Shown one piece after another: positions 11,303 to 23,485 of a stretch of DNA of 64,000 nucleotides. The number at the start of each line of letters is the position of its first letter. Position 1 is the first letter of the stretch. Source of the DNA: Rhizophlyctis rosea (taxonomy: Eukaryota; Chytridiomycota; Chytridiomycetes; Rhizophlyctidales; Rhizophlyctidaceae); assembly GCA_027596075.1 (NCBI GenBank), contig JADGJC010000118.1:49648-113647 (forward strand), in the 5' to 3' direction. The position numbers were made by a program, and so were the translations under genes. The notes beneath the pieces were generated by a model that was given only the letters and a program-made list of their open reading frames with translations, did not search any database and had not been told where the DNA came from.

Positions 11303-13955
11303 CGGGCCTAGGCTCCGATATAACCAAGTTGACGTATCTCGAGGCGATTTGTACCGCTGTTTGTAGATCAAGGTTGTCGTCAACTGGGCGCAGTAAAGGA
11401 TTTCAACTCAATTTCTTGGTAGGATGTTGGTAGAACTTGCCGTCAATACTGGACAGAAAACAGACAGAAAAGTGGAAGGTTGAAGGTCTCGTTGCTGGTG
11501 ACACAAAATTGTCACGTGAACGGGTCCTTCTGGGAATTCGAGTTCCCGCTTGCTTTGGAAGAAGTCGCTGAAGCTAACTAAGCTAAGCTGGCCCGAACAA
11601 TCATAGCATGACTCACTGAGGGCGAAAATTACGTTTAGAAGAGACGTGTAAGGTGTCCCCCGGTATTTTATTGCTTTTGGGATGATGAAACCGCTTGCTG
11701 CACAGTTTTTGCTGTTGAGCATGTATTGTAACCGCACAAGCGTGATTCTTGCACTTTCCCTTCCAAACTATAGCGAACTATGTAAAGCCTGCGAGGTGCT
11801 CAGCAGGCTTTGTAGTGGTATTGTTTCGCAACGCTCGTGATGCAAAAAAATTCTAGCATCGGAGAAGTTGAGGATTTGCCTGTGGTTTGTGAGCGACAAG
11901 GCTTGGATTATTTAATGAGAAGTAGGTTACAAGGCGAGTTCCGGCGGGCACATTTGATGATCGCAGAATCGGAATCTCATACAGTCGCGCAACGGACCGC
12001 CTATCTGCCCTGTTGGACGGAAACCATAAGCATAAAAGATTCAAGCCAGGAGGAATCTGGTTGACGAATCATATAGCATGTTTTGGCGTGCTCTCAACAA
12101 GTTTAATGATCCGCTCACTCTATAATTAATCGTAGCGGCTGATATGCCGGAGGAATTCACGCCAGATTCGTGTGTTGTTGATTTTCCCTTTAAGCGGAAG
12201 GTTACTTGTGCCCCGATGGAACGCCTTTTGGTCTCAAACATTTTAGACAATAGGCTCTCGTCAGTCCGCGTGGTCTGAAATCCTTTTTTCAGAATAATAT
12301 ACAACAACTCAACATGACTGTGTGGGCAATAGATAGGATTGAAGGTCGCTGATGGCGCTGTGCGTGCGAAGTTGCTATGGGCATGGAACGGGAGATTTCC
12401 AGCTGAGCAACAATTGCAGAACGTGACAAATTGCATTTCTGTTGGTGATATTTGATTCAAGATCTTGATAAGCACGCAAATGCATGTGTGTACCTGTTTG
12501 GATGCTGGCAGTCTTCCGATCCTGTTGCCAACGCGGTATTCATTTCATGGTACCGGTGCAAGCTGGTCCCGTGGCGCAGGCGACGCGTTTTGCATGGGCT
12601 GCTCTTCCTCGAAAGCAAAAAAAGGATCAACGGAGAGTTCCATACTGCACACTTTGTCCTTGTCTTATGAGCAGGGGGAAAGTATGGAATGTCATCCTAC
12701 ATGGATGGCCAGACTAACAATGTCCAACGGAAATGAATGCGTCATGGTATGTTCGGACCACTGCCGGTGTATTTTATTGAGTAATCACGGCTGATATTTT
12801 TTGCGGATCCGACGTGTTGACATCGGTTCCGTAACTACAAAGTGCTCATCCAAGAAAAGAAAACGGCCTTCGTCTCAATTAGCAGTGATGATCCAGAGGT
12901 TTCACGTTTCCTCCTGAGGCAGATTAAGCTGGATACACTGGATCTCGACGGCACGAATTACTGCAAATATGACTGGATCTCAGCTGTCCTTCTTTGCAAC
13001 ATCATCTCACATGTATGTGTTTGATTGAAGCATGCACGTTCTTGGAAGATATGGTTTACCTCGCCGGCTCTATTGGCCACATTTGGGCATTTTCGTCTCT
13101 GGTCTGCATTGTGACGAGAAAATTCTCCCTTCCGGGCCGGTCCATAAAGACCGGCAAGTCACACCAACACGGCGGGTCTGAATGTGAAAACTCCATGATT
13201 GGGAGCGTAAAAATAACCCGCGGCGACGTTTCGTTGATTTTCATATGACAGCACCTGATCCTAGTACAAAGCTGTGGTCTTCCAATACACAGATGTATAG
13301 TTTGAAACATGGAAATTCTGGGTACTGTGGTCTGATCTGTACAAAGGATGGGGTTGAAAAGAAAGTAACATTGCATTGCGGCACGCAGAATTTGCGGTTC
13401 CGCATCTGTCATACGAAGCGCATGACTTGAGTGTTCAATCATGTTTCAGTTTGTGTGAGGGATTTCACAGATGCGACCGCAGGATCTTCCAAGCATTGGA
13501 CCAAAATGGCTGTGAATGATTGCGCCAACAATTTGTATTTGGACTGCAAGGGATTCGTGCTGTTTGGGCAACCTGGTCAGACGGATGGGATTTTGTGGGT
13601 TGCATTCAACATTTTTTTTTTCATAGCTCTGAAGTGCGAACGCATTACACGCATGCAGAACATCCGAGTGGATTGGTGGACAAAAAAAATGCCATGAGGA
13701 GGAAGATTGAGATAAGGCAGCGGTGCTGCGGGACAATCGATGGTTCATGCAAATGTCGAGATCATCATCATCATCATCATCATCCCTGCTGACTCAAATA
13801 CTCGCACCAGTCATAGTGCAAGGTCGATTACAAAAAAGGTATATATATGCTATATGTAGGGGGTATCGCCAGAAAGGCCAAAATAAACAAGATGATAACA
13901 AAAAAGGATGCTGTACATGTAAGCAAAGGACGAGACGAACAAGGAAAGTCCTGCC
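11303..13955. other. Gene-poor stretch
   Basis: Short ORFs only, none with a recognisable motif. It includes a trinucleotide repeat (listed separately). Confidence 0.5.
13761..13784. repeat. (ATC)8 microsatellite
   Basis: Eight uninterrupted ATC units in an intergenic region, near the 3' end of the histidine phosphatase gene. Confidence 0.9.
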
Positions 13956-14852
13956 TCAAACACCCAACATCCAAACACCCAACGAAACCCCAACCCCAAT
14001 CACACCACCCTTCACGACATCCCCACCAACACACATCCTGCCCTTACACCCCGCCGCACTAACAACCGCCGCCGCCTGCTGCTGCCCCTCCCCTAACGTA
14101 CACCCCTGCGCCCACTTCCTCAACGTCCCCACCGTCACATCAACCTCCCAAACAGTATCATAATCCGTCCCCTTATAATTCGGCGCATCCCCTTCCCCAA
14201 CTCCAAGCTGCACCGCGATATCATGAAGCCCCGTATGTTCCCACGCCAACAGAATTCTCCTGTCTGGTAGGCCGCGGATGTAAGCGGCGATTTCGGAAGC
14301 GGGGAAGGACTTTTCCAGCGCTGTTATGGGGATTCCGAGGGATTGGGAGGTTGGGATGAGGGTGCGGTAGGAGCGACCGCCTTGGCCTGCGCCGAGCATG
14401 CGGGGGGCGAGGAGGGAGGTTACGGTGTGGAGGGAGGGTGGGGGGCCGAAGAGGGTTGTTAGGCATTGGGCGCGGTGTTGTCCGGCTGCGGTTAAGATGT
14501 CTGGTTGTTGAACGGAGGGTTAGGATGAGTGAGAGATGATTGTTTCATGCAGTATATGGGACGGGAAGGTTGTGATAGACTTACATCCTGCTTCATCTTC
14601 TCCCGCTGGTTTCTCGCCATGTCGGATCAAGTAAATGATCTGATGTTGGTCGATAGGCACTGATGATGTTGGTGGTGTTGGCGTAGACTTTGGTGGTTTT
14701 GTGCTGGTTGTGGTTGTGATTGCGCTTGTGATTGCGGTTGTCGACGCTGCTGCATCTGTTGTTTCTGCGTCTGCTGTTTGGGCGGTGACGGCGGTGTGGA
14801 AGGTGAGTAAGAGGAGTAGGAGAAGTCGCGTGACGGATGGTGAGGGATGCAT
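13956..14852 (-). CDS. Secreted histidine phosphatase superfamily protein (phosphoglycerate-mutase fold)
   Basis: Two exons, 14852-14585 and 14500-13956, with an 84-nt intron (donor GTAAGT, acceptor CCAG, phase 1) give 270 residues. Residues 1-24 form a signal peptide (a run of Leu ending AVTAQ). A Thr/Ser/Pro-rich linker follows (about 30-65). Then comes the family signature YLIRHGEKP with catalytic His78. The next exon has LTAAGQHRAQC, and LLAWEHTGLHDIA supplies the second core His (about 178). The C-terminus is hydrophobic and Gly/Val-rich (GGVIGVGVSLGVWMLG) after a polar stretch, which would suit a GPI anchor or a membrane tether. The substrate cannot be told; secreted fungal members include acid phosphatases and phytases, but this protein is short for a phytase. 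The RHGE and WEH motifs make the fold assignment firm. Confidence 0.82.
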
Positions 14853-15016
14853 GGTTGGATGTTTGATTGTTTGACGCGCGTGGAGATGACGTGTGTAGAG
14901 AGGGTAAGGAAAATATCGTTTGACGACTTGGGTGACAGGCCGCTATCGTGTGCACGTTACTTTGATCGTTTGGATAGCAGCAAGATAGTAGGATGCGTTT
15001 CTCATGCCAGGTGGTG

Positions 15017-15026
15017 CTATATATAT
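15017..15026 (-). promoter_or_regulatory. Possible TATA box of the histidine phosphatase gene
   Basis: An alternating TA run (ATATATATAG on the minus strand) lies about 165-175 bp upstream of the ATG at 14852. It is assigned on position and sequence only. Confidence 0.35.
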
Positions 15027-16641
15027 GCCATGGATGACCCAGTTGACGGTTACATGCATGAGAAAGGCAGCACGCCAACCGCTTTTTGTGAAATATGCTT
15101 TCCATCAAGCTTTTGTGGAGTCGGGTACAGCCCATTGAACTCATTGACGGTCTGACAATGGGCGAGTCGTCAGGTCCAGAACTCCGGTTCAACCCGGGGC
15201 ATCATGTTGTTGGCAGTGGCGTAACTGGCAACTGCCCTCTCTAAACTGCATCTACTGTCAAACCTGTCAATGGCACATGGGGAAAAGGCTTTTTGACTGC
15301 TCTCTCGAACATTCCATATTTCGAACGCTGGTCTGTAGACCGTAATGTGCTGTAAATCACAAACTGAATTGCGTGAACATAGGGATACTGTCAACCCATA
15401 GTGGTCTATTCATAGAAGGATATGTCCATTTGGGGCGTAGTCCCTTCCTCTCACTCAATGATGCCCGGCCTTACCAGACACTCGTTCCTGGTGAAGTTGG
15501 TGAAAAATAGAACTTCACCATCAAACCTCTCAGGTCATGTTTAACTACGAAGACTACGCGCCCAATCTTGGTGTAATGTGTTTAAGGTTGTTACAAATCC
15601 ACGGTAGCTCTTCCCCCGAGTCTACTTCATCCATTTGTCGCCCTGGTTCGCCTCTGTCCTTTCATTCGAGTTTTGACAGGGCCACCGCCACCCGCCAAAA
15701 TCACTCGGATGGCGCTGCGTGTGGCTTAGCGCGATAAATGAATTGCTTGGATTACAATGTGGCCCTCGTCAATTGCCTTTCGGACTTTCCCACCCATACG
15801 TCATTCATAGAAAGATATCAATGATACCATTGGAGACTCCTTATGCTGACACAAAACTTCTATTGACTCGATGATGGAAGCGGGACTGGCGGGAGGGGTG
15901 AGCAGGGATTGCTAAATAGCATTTTTAAGTTGACATGACCAGCCCGCCCAATGCCGCGGGCACTTGGATGCAGCCGATGTAGGTTGCTCCTGCAGATGAG
16001 CAAGTGACCCATTGGACCGTGAGAAATTTCTACACTTCATTTTCATATGGCAAATGAACGTTGCGTGGACTGTATGGAATCTGCTGGCGGATCATTTCAT
16101 TGGAGATAAGAGAGAAATAACATTGCTGATGACGCCAGGAAGGGGTAACAGCAGATCGGCGGGAGCAGGGGGAGCCCGCCCAGACCATGCTTTCCGAGGG
16201 GTTGCTGCTGCAAGGTTCGCATTATGGTTTACAGGGAGTGGGGGTACACTTGTGATGGGGTTGAGGATGATGAGGCGTTACCAATTCATTTGGAGTGGGC
16301 CTGTGCCCCCAAGCCTTGCATGAAAGGGTGCCCCATTTTCTCACCACCTGCAGGCCTGCGCAGTCTCCGGGGCCCCGCCATTCATTTCACGGGCACCAGG
16401 AGACACCAGGAAATCGTTTTGACAGGAAAGGTTGACCCGATGACTGGAGACTTACTACATAGTGGAATGGTGGGAATGAGAATTTGAGTGTCAGTGTGGC
16501 TTGGCCGACAAAGTCAGAAGACAGTTTGACAATCACAAAAATACGAACCATGGTTCGCTTTCTGCACATTTTGGCCCTCTATCACTGCTTATCAATAATG
16601 CACTTCATCAACTTCGTGAGTGCTCGGAATGAGAAAGGGTG

Positions 16642-16649
16642 TATATAAA
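16642..16649 (+). promoter_or_regulatory. Probable TATA box of VTC4
   Basis: TATATAAA about 310 bp upstream of the VTC4 ATG. This implies a 5' leader of roughly 250-280 nt that includes the ATC repeat and the CACGTG site. Confidence 0.45.
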
Positions 16650-16836
16650 GAACCATCCAACGAGTGCGGAACGTGCTCTCTTCCTTGCTTCTCATTGGAC
16701 GGCCACGATATTCCATATCATCCCTCGTGCACCTGTCAAACTTCTAGTTTTCGTCATCGTTCTCTTCCGATAAAGCCCGTTACCGCCAAACCACTAAACG
16801 GAAACAGTGTATTACGGTCGCGAGATCACGATTACT

Positions 16837-16869
<33 letters not shown>
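16837..16869. repeat. (ATC)11 microsatellite in the VTC4 5' region
   Basis: Eleven consecutive ATC units, 90 bp upstream of the VTC4 start codon and probably within the transcribed leader. Confidence 0.9.
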
Positions 16870-16885
16870 GGCCGTCCTTGTGTCT

Positions 16886-16891
16886 CACGTG
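16886..16891. promoter_or_regulatory. CACGTG E-box upstream of VTC4
   Basis: A palindromic CACGTG lies 68 bp before the VTC4 ATG. In budding yeast this hexamer is the Pho4 core site and VTC genes belong to the phosphate regulon. Here it sits downstream of the likely TATA box, so its role is uncertain. Confidence 0.35.
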
Positions 16892-16958
16892 CTGGCATAT
16901 CGGTAAACTCTCATACTCAAACACTCAAACACACACACACGCAACCCCACCCCTCACC

Positions 16959-19910
16959 ATGAAGTTCGGTGAATACTTGGCGAGGAACCTGTCTCCGGAA
17001 TGGCAGGCTCATTATATGTGAGTAGAGTTTTAAGGTTTGATGGTTTTGGAAGGTCTTGGCGCGCATGGGAGAGGGCTGACGAGTTTCCTGGCGGTTGGCA
17101 ATGAGGGCCATGTGAAAGTGGACCGCAGTCACCCCACACACCTTTGCATGGTGGCAATGCTACGTTCTCTGCAATCACCAATCGTCGTACAGCACTTTTC
17201 TCACCATCCGTTACGTTCTATTTGCATCCAGGGACTATGAGAAGCTCAAGGGACAACTGAAGACCATCCCATTCGGTCCCGAGGAAGAAGTCCGATTCAT
17301 CGACACGCTGGAGGCAGAACTCGCAAAGGTAAATAAACAAATATTGTAAACAACGATGGATGAAACACTTCCCGTTGGCGCGCCAGCATGGTAACGCTGA
17401 ACAGTTCCCATCAAGTACTAACATGATGCCTTCCTCGCTCAGGTTACGCTCTTCCGCAGCCTGAAGATCGCCGAACTCATCGATGCGAGCGAGCGGGTTG
17501 AACGAGCCATTGGGTCTCCTCGGCGCCATCCCGATGCTGAGAAGTTGCTTCTGGACTCGGCGGAGAGGGAGTTGAAGGCGTTGACGAGCACTGCGGTGCG
17601 GTTGTCCACCTTTGTGAGGTTGAACTATACCGCCGCTTTGAAGGTTTGTAGTCTTGCTTCATCCAATCATTCTCAATTTCTGGTTTGCGATGTTTTCCCA
17701 CGCAATTTCCTAATCATCGTATTCGTCATTTCTCCCTAGATCCTCAAGAAGCACGACAAGTACACCTCGTTCCACATCAAGCCCGTCTTCCTCGTCCGTC
17801 TCGGTGCAAGGGAGTTCGACAAGGACCACTTGGAACCTACCATCATTCGGCTATCTGCGGTGTACGATGTTCTCCGGAAGCGAGCAATGGGAGACGAGGC
17901 GAATCAAGACCTCAAGAAGGGACCTTCGAACGCTGCTGGCGGCGACTTTGTGCGAAGGACTACCAAGTATTGGGTTCACCCAGGTGAGCAATCCGATTGT
18001 GCATACATCTGATCAATCGGCAACATCTGACCCACACCATCTTTCCATGCAGACAACGTCACAACAATCAAATGCCTTATCCTCCAACACCTCCCCGTCC
18101 TCGTCCACTCCGACAACCCAAACCCCGCCATCACCTCCATCTACCTCGACGACACCGACTTCTCCCTCTACCACGAACGCATGTCCAAAGAAGAAGGCGC
18201 CCAAGCCATCCGCATCCGCTGGTACGGTGAGGACCCTTCCCCCTCCTCCCCCGTCTTTGTCGAGCGCAAGACCCACCACGAAGACTGGACCGGCCTCGAG
18301 AGCGTCAAGGCCCGTTTCAGCATCAAGGAAAAGTACGCCCAAGACGTCCTCGAAGGTCGATGGGACGTCGAGAAGGGCTTCCGCAAGTGGAGGGAGAGCG
18401 CCACGAAGAAGGGTGACGAGAAGGCGCTGAAGGAGGTTGAGAAGGCTGAGCGGTTGGCGAGGGAGGTTCAGGAGACTATCAGGAAGAGGGAGTTGAAGCC
18501 TATGATTCGGAGTTTTTACAATCGGACTGCGTTCCAGATTCCTGGGGATGCGAGGGTGAGGATTTCGTTGGATACTGATTTGCATATGGTTAGGGAGGAT
18601 GATGAGGGTGTTGATCGGCGGTTGGGTGGGTGGAGGAGGCCGGATGTTGGGACGACTACTCCGTTGGGTGGTGGGAAGTTGAAGCCGGAGGATGTGTGTG
18701 TGTTCCCCTACGCTATCTTGGAGGTCAAGATTCAGACGCACGAAGGTGTTGAGCCGCCTGAGTGGGTTATGAAGCTGGTTGAGAGTGACTTGGTGAGTTT
18801 GTTCGAGTCTGCATGTACTTCAACACACTCGCACATACTTACATCCGCAACTTCTCGTAGGTCGAAGCAGTCCCCAAATTCTCAAAATTCGGCCACGGCG
18901 TCGCAACCCTCCGCTCCTCCAACATCTCCCTCCTCCCTTACTGGCTCGTCCAAATGGAAAACGACATCCGCGGCAACGACGGTGGCCGCCCCTCCGATGT
19001 CACCAACCCACGTTCCTCAACCCTCACCAACCCATCTTCAAGAATCACCTCCGGAACACCAACACTCTGCCTACCCCCCATCAACACCGACACCCTTCTC
19101 GACTCCAAAAACCCCGACTCGGTCGTGATCAACTTCGACTCCGTCCGCAGCAAGCATGACAGCACCTACAGTGAGCAAGTCATTCGTCCTTCGGAAGCAA
19201 GTAAACAACTTTCCGACTCGCACACTATCGTCGTCAATCCCTTCCACCCGGCCGGGGAGAAGACGCTTACGGCTGTTGAGGATGTGGATACAAAGGCGTC
19301 GAAGGAGGGTGGTGGGTTGCTTGGGTTCTTGAAGCGTGGTGGTGCTGGTGGGGTGTTGCAACGCGTCAACCCGGGATACTGGAAGACGGAAAAGAGGATT
19401 GCGGTGCCCGTGAGGATTGATCCGAAGTTGTATATGCAGAATGAGAGGACCTTTCTGCAGTGGATGAAGTGTGAGTTCTTCGCATTGCCTCCTTCCCTCG
19501 CCCTTTCCTCTCCCATCGTGCGCTTTTGTCTAACATCCGCCTTGTCCTTCTCTTCCACCAGTGGCACTCCTCTCCGCAGCCGTCGGGACGGGTCTCGTCA
19601 ACTTCCTCGCAGGCACCAACTCGGGCTTGCACAGGTTCGGCATCTTTGTTGCCTTGGCGAGCATTCTGTTCATCATCATTGGGTACGGGTTGTATGTTTG
19701 GAGGGGGAGGAAAATTAAGATGAGGGGTGAGTCTCCATTCTACTTTCGCATCATCGAGACTAGCTCGGTCTGACTTGACTTTGTTTTGTAGATGGCGGCC
19801 ACTACGACGCCGTCCTCGCCGTCTCGTTCGTGTGCGTGGTGTTGACGGGCGCCTTGGCGTTGAACGTGTACTTTATGATTTCGATGGGGTTGGGGATTTC
19901 GAGGGTTTAG
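16959..19910 (+). CDS. VTC4: VTC4-type polyphosphate polymerase (vacuolar transporter chaperone subunit)
   Basis: Eight exons join in frame: 16959-17017, 17232-17328, 17443-17643, 17740-17983, 18053-18792, 18861-19470, 19562-19726 and 19792-19910, giving 744 residues (yeast Vtc4 has 721). The N-terminus (MKFGEYL...) starts an SPX domain, about residues 1-165, which binds inositol pyrophosphates; [18 protein letters not shown] is its conserved helix and Lys cluster. The catalytic tunnel domain (about 190-480) follows, with [22 protein letters not shown] (254-259), [12 protein letters not shown] (270-281), [24 protein letters not shown] and the metal-binding EVKIQT strand. These residues mark the active Vtc4 type rather than the degenerate Vtc2/3 type. 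Three transmembrane helices close the protein (about 651-744). The enzyme makes polyphosphate from ATP and translocates it into the vacuole within the VTC complex. The linker (about 480-640) is long and Ser/Thr-rich. Confidence 0.95.
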
Positions 19911-21186
19911 GAGTCTGTCTTGTTTTGATTCGGGTTTTTGATTATTTTGACTTTTCAACTTTGTTCTTCTTACTTATTGTTTCTGTTTACCTTTACGTTG
20001 TTATATCTTATTGTTGCTGTTTTTTACTGCGATACCATTTACCTATACTTTTATTTAGAACTGTTTTCACGGTGGGGAAAGGGTCGGTGTGGGAGGGGAT
20101 GTTTTTGTTTTTGCATGTATATGAATGATGATAGTAATATATGTTATTCCCAAGTAATTGGATGAAGTTGTTATTGTTGTGGTTTGGAGGGAATGATGGG
20201 TGTTCGGGCACCGTGACTCTTAATTGTCTTGTCGATAGGAGAAGTCCTTTTTTGTAAAATGCCTACGGACACCACTAGCACACTTAGTTGGCTTTGAAAT
20301 TTGATAGGTCGATCATGCTGTTGGATCACGCTAGTGGGATCTTGTATTGCCAGGGCGTCAATTTTGTTTTCCTTTTCATGACAAAAGTACCACTCCTGGA
20401 CACGCAGTCCCATACTGTACTAGACTTGAAATCATTTGATTTCTGTGAATTGACAGCCATTCGGATGTTATGCGGGCGGAAAAATTATTTTGAAAAAAAG
20501 AAAGTCGCGTTTCGGTGCATCGCATGGCGTCGACAACCTCGGGAAAGCTGCGTATGCTACGAGGGTCCAGGCCTGAGCTATCAGAAACCCTTTTCCAGCA
20601 GGTTCATTCAGGAGCTATTTCACCTTGTGTTTTGGTGTCAGGATAATAGATGGACTATTTGGAATCCACAAACGTGCAAACCAAACGTCTAATCAATGCC
20701 TTCACCATGCATGCGAATAGGGTATCTTTCAAGGAATAGCGCGAGCCTTGGCATCCGTTCCGCTTTTTTGGAGCCTTGACCGGCTGGATCAACCAAAATG
20801 CGCTATATTTGGTGTGTACTTCGGAGTATGGATCAGAGTTATGCAATGAGATCCTTGACGTGCTCAGGTCCTTGCATACTCGAATGTAAATGATACCAGT
20901 ATGTAGTATTTTACCTAAACGCGCATCTCTCTTTTTTTTTTTCTCTCTAATGTTTGAAAGCGCAGGTCATTTCCTCCCCTACCGAGAGCACTGAACAAAC
21001 TGATTCTGGAAAAATGAACCCAATGTTCTTGTTTATCAGAAACTCTGGACTGAGAATGCTGGGGACAGTGAGAATGGCTTTCTTTTCTTCGTTTTGGTGA
21101 CTATGCGGACACATCCTCTCCGCACATCTATTCTCGGACGTTCAGCGCATCTGCTACAGTGCCGAGTCTACTGCCAGAGAGGGGAT

Positions 21187-21206
21187 GGGGGGGGGGGGGG
21201 GGGGGG
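21187..21206. repeat. Poly-G run (20 nt) next to an assembly gap
   Basis: Twenty consecutive G, followed within 100 bp by further G and C runs and by an unresolved gap. Run length is likely unreliable. Confidence 0.85.
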
Positions 21207-21272
21207 AGCATGGAAAAATGGGCAAAACCCCCCGCATTAAGGGGGGGTTTTTTTGCCCGCAACAAACAAAGG

Positions 21273-21282
21273 NNNNNNNNNN
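21273..21282. other. Assembly gap (10 N)
   Basis: Ten unresolved bases, flanked by GG on the left and six C on the right. Sequence continuity and true gap size are unknown. Confidence 0.99.
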
Positions 21283-23485
21283 CCCCCCAGCATGCACAGA
21301 TGCGAATATCCCTCTCCTTAACTGGGCTTTTTGTTGCACCGACACAAACTAAGGTATGTGTACCAGTCGATCTACATCCAGCTATCTCAATTACGACGAT
21401 TTGGCCCCATTTCAATTTGGATAAAGCAGGAGTGAATGCACCTCCCGTGGCAAGTGCATATGCACTACGAATGACTCCGTATGATTCTTCTTTGCGTCCG
21501 CGCATGTGTAGGACTCAACCATTTCTGAGAGGTTCTTCCCAGCACTCGGTAGAAATTAGACATTGCGTCACATTCTGAGGAGAGGTCAACAGATTATACT
21601 TAAGTACTTTGGAAAGAATTTTTATGATCATGGTGGACAAAAAGGGATTTCTGAAGCGCACAAATCCACGGGGGCCAGATGCAGATTGCAGCTTCTGACG
21701 GGGCATGTTTATTCAGCACTTCCCCTTTTGGTGGAGTTTGCCAACCATAAATGGGAAGTTGTCCATTCAACCAGCAGAGAGTTCGTCTTATATCCGCGCG
21801 GCGCGCTCTGCAATCAAATCAAAAGTGCAACGCATCGAAAGGTGTTTGAAGAGGTCATCGGCAACTGGACGCAATACACTTGGTAGCATCATATGCTACT
21901 CTGTCCTGCTGCGTATGATTTTTCTCTTTGCTTCCGTCAACTCAACCTGTGAATTCCTACCATTGTGTCTCATGTTCTGAATCAAGATGCGCCATGGGAA
22001 TCAATGGTGATGGTCCAAACTACTTCTGGCGGTATTCTTTTCGAGCAGTCTGTTTTGTTTTTTTGTTGACGCGCCGAGAAGCATCGACAGCCCTGCGTTA
22101 AAAAAGGGATGAACCAACGGACGGATCGAGTATGTGGTGCACCGCAGCTTTCGGCTGGGGAAACACATATCCTTGTGATGCAGCTATGAAGCAGTATAAA
22201 TGCCTAACACTGTGTGTGTATTGAATGTTTATGCTGTCAAAAACGAATGCATTGTGATCCACCCTAACAGACAACGACTCGGCGTGGCCCGCCGTGGCTG
22301 AACATGAACCACATTGACCACCGTGAGCGAACGCGCAGATGCATCTCAGCAACATCTCATTGCAAAGCTTCTTGTACTTCTAGGAAAGCAACAGATATTG
22401 ACCACTGCCGTAAGTCTCCGACGTTGAATCAAGGGTTTACCCGGCCAACTTCCACTTGCCATCTTCAGACCGAACGCACCCTTACACCCCAAGAACGTAA
22501 TCACAGTTCGGCATGATTTTGAGATGCCAAGCGCATAATTAAGCACACCATGGACCAAGTGCGGCAACGTTTTGATCGTGTTTCTGCGCATTTGATACAG
22601 CAGCCCGGGCCAATCAGACCAACGTGATGGGCCGTTCTGAACGCACAAAACTTACGGGACATTATAAACATTGTTATCACGAATTGTATTAAAAATCAGT
22701 GGATTGTTTCATCAGGCTGATCGCATGACGATACATTAGTCGGTCGAAAAATGACTGCTACTATTTGATTGGCGACGGAGATTTCGAAAATTTCTTATTT
22801 GCCGCTTTCGTGACCGAGTTCTCTGAAAAAACAAAGTGATGCATACAATGAGTCATGAAGCGTCATCCTGTCAGGGGTTTTCAATTGATGGCGACACTGA
22901 GGATGCAACTGACGATATCGAAGCTCGATGAGTATGTCTGTCGAATGACGCTGCGAACACTGTGTGTGGTGATGAGAGAGTCTGCAAGGAATGACGATGG
23001 TTCTACAGGAAGATGTCTCCTGTCGAGATGTCACCTTCGAGAAGTGATAAAACTCGATAATCATTTTGATTGAGTTTACAGGTTGATGCTATGCATCTCC
23101 TGTTACTTTCTGTGGGTCCATAGTCATTGGGTTTTAAATTTCTGGAGAATATGGACCCTCGCGCTCCTAAATGGGTGGCACAGTGAAAGCGGCTTGGCCA
23201 CCGGCACAGACACAACTTGCTCATTCGCAGCAATCCGTGCAGCGATCCGCCTTCATTCGAAAAGTTCTCCGCTCTTAGGCGTAGCCTCCCCTTTCGATGC
23301 TCCGACGGAGGACATTACGCTTGCATTTGGTGCTGTGGTTTAACTGCCGGATAGCAAGACACTTACCGCAGCTTCTACATATCTGACCGGTTTCCAAATG
23401 GGGCGCTTACTGACTCTCCACTCGGCGAAATTTCTCCTGGTTTCGCCACCTGTCATCTGCACCACACCACCCCCGACACCACACC

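Larger units (their letters stand above)
14853..16958. other. Intergenic region upstream of two divergent genes
   Basis: About 2.1 kb between the histidine phosphatase (-) and VTC4 (+). Apart from the putative TATA boxes, an E-box, a trinucleotide repeat and a short AC-repeat at about 16926-16940, no gene is seen. Confidence 0.5.
19911..23485. other. Gene-poor stretch with an assembly gap
   Basis: No convincing gene. The stretch starts with a T-rich VTC4 3' region and contains the poly-G run and N gap listed separately. The remaining ORFs are short and overlap on both strands. Confidence 0.5.

Noticed and set aside
13761..16869. Trinucleotide arrays considered as CRISPR-like or satellite repeats
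   Set aside because: They are plain ATC microsatellites without spacers, and the genome is eukaryotic.
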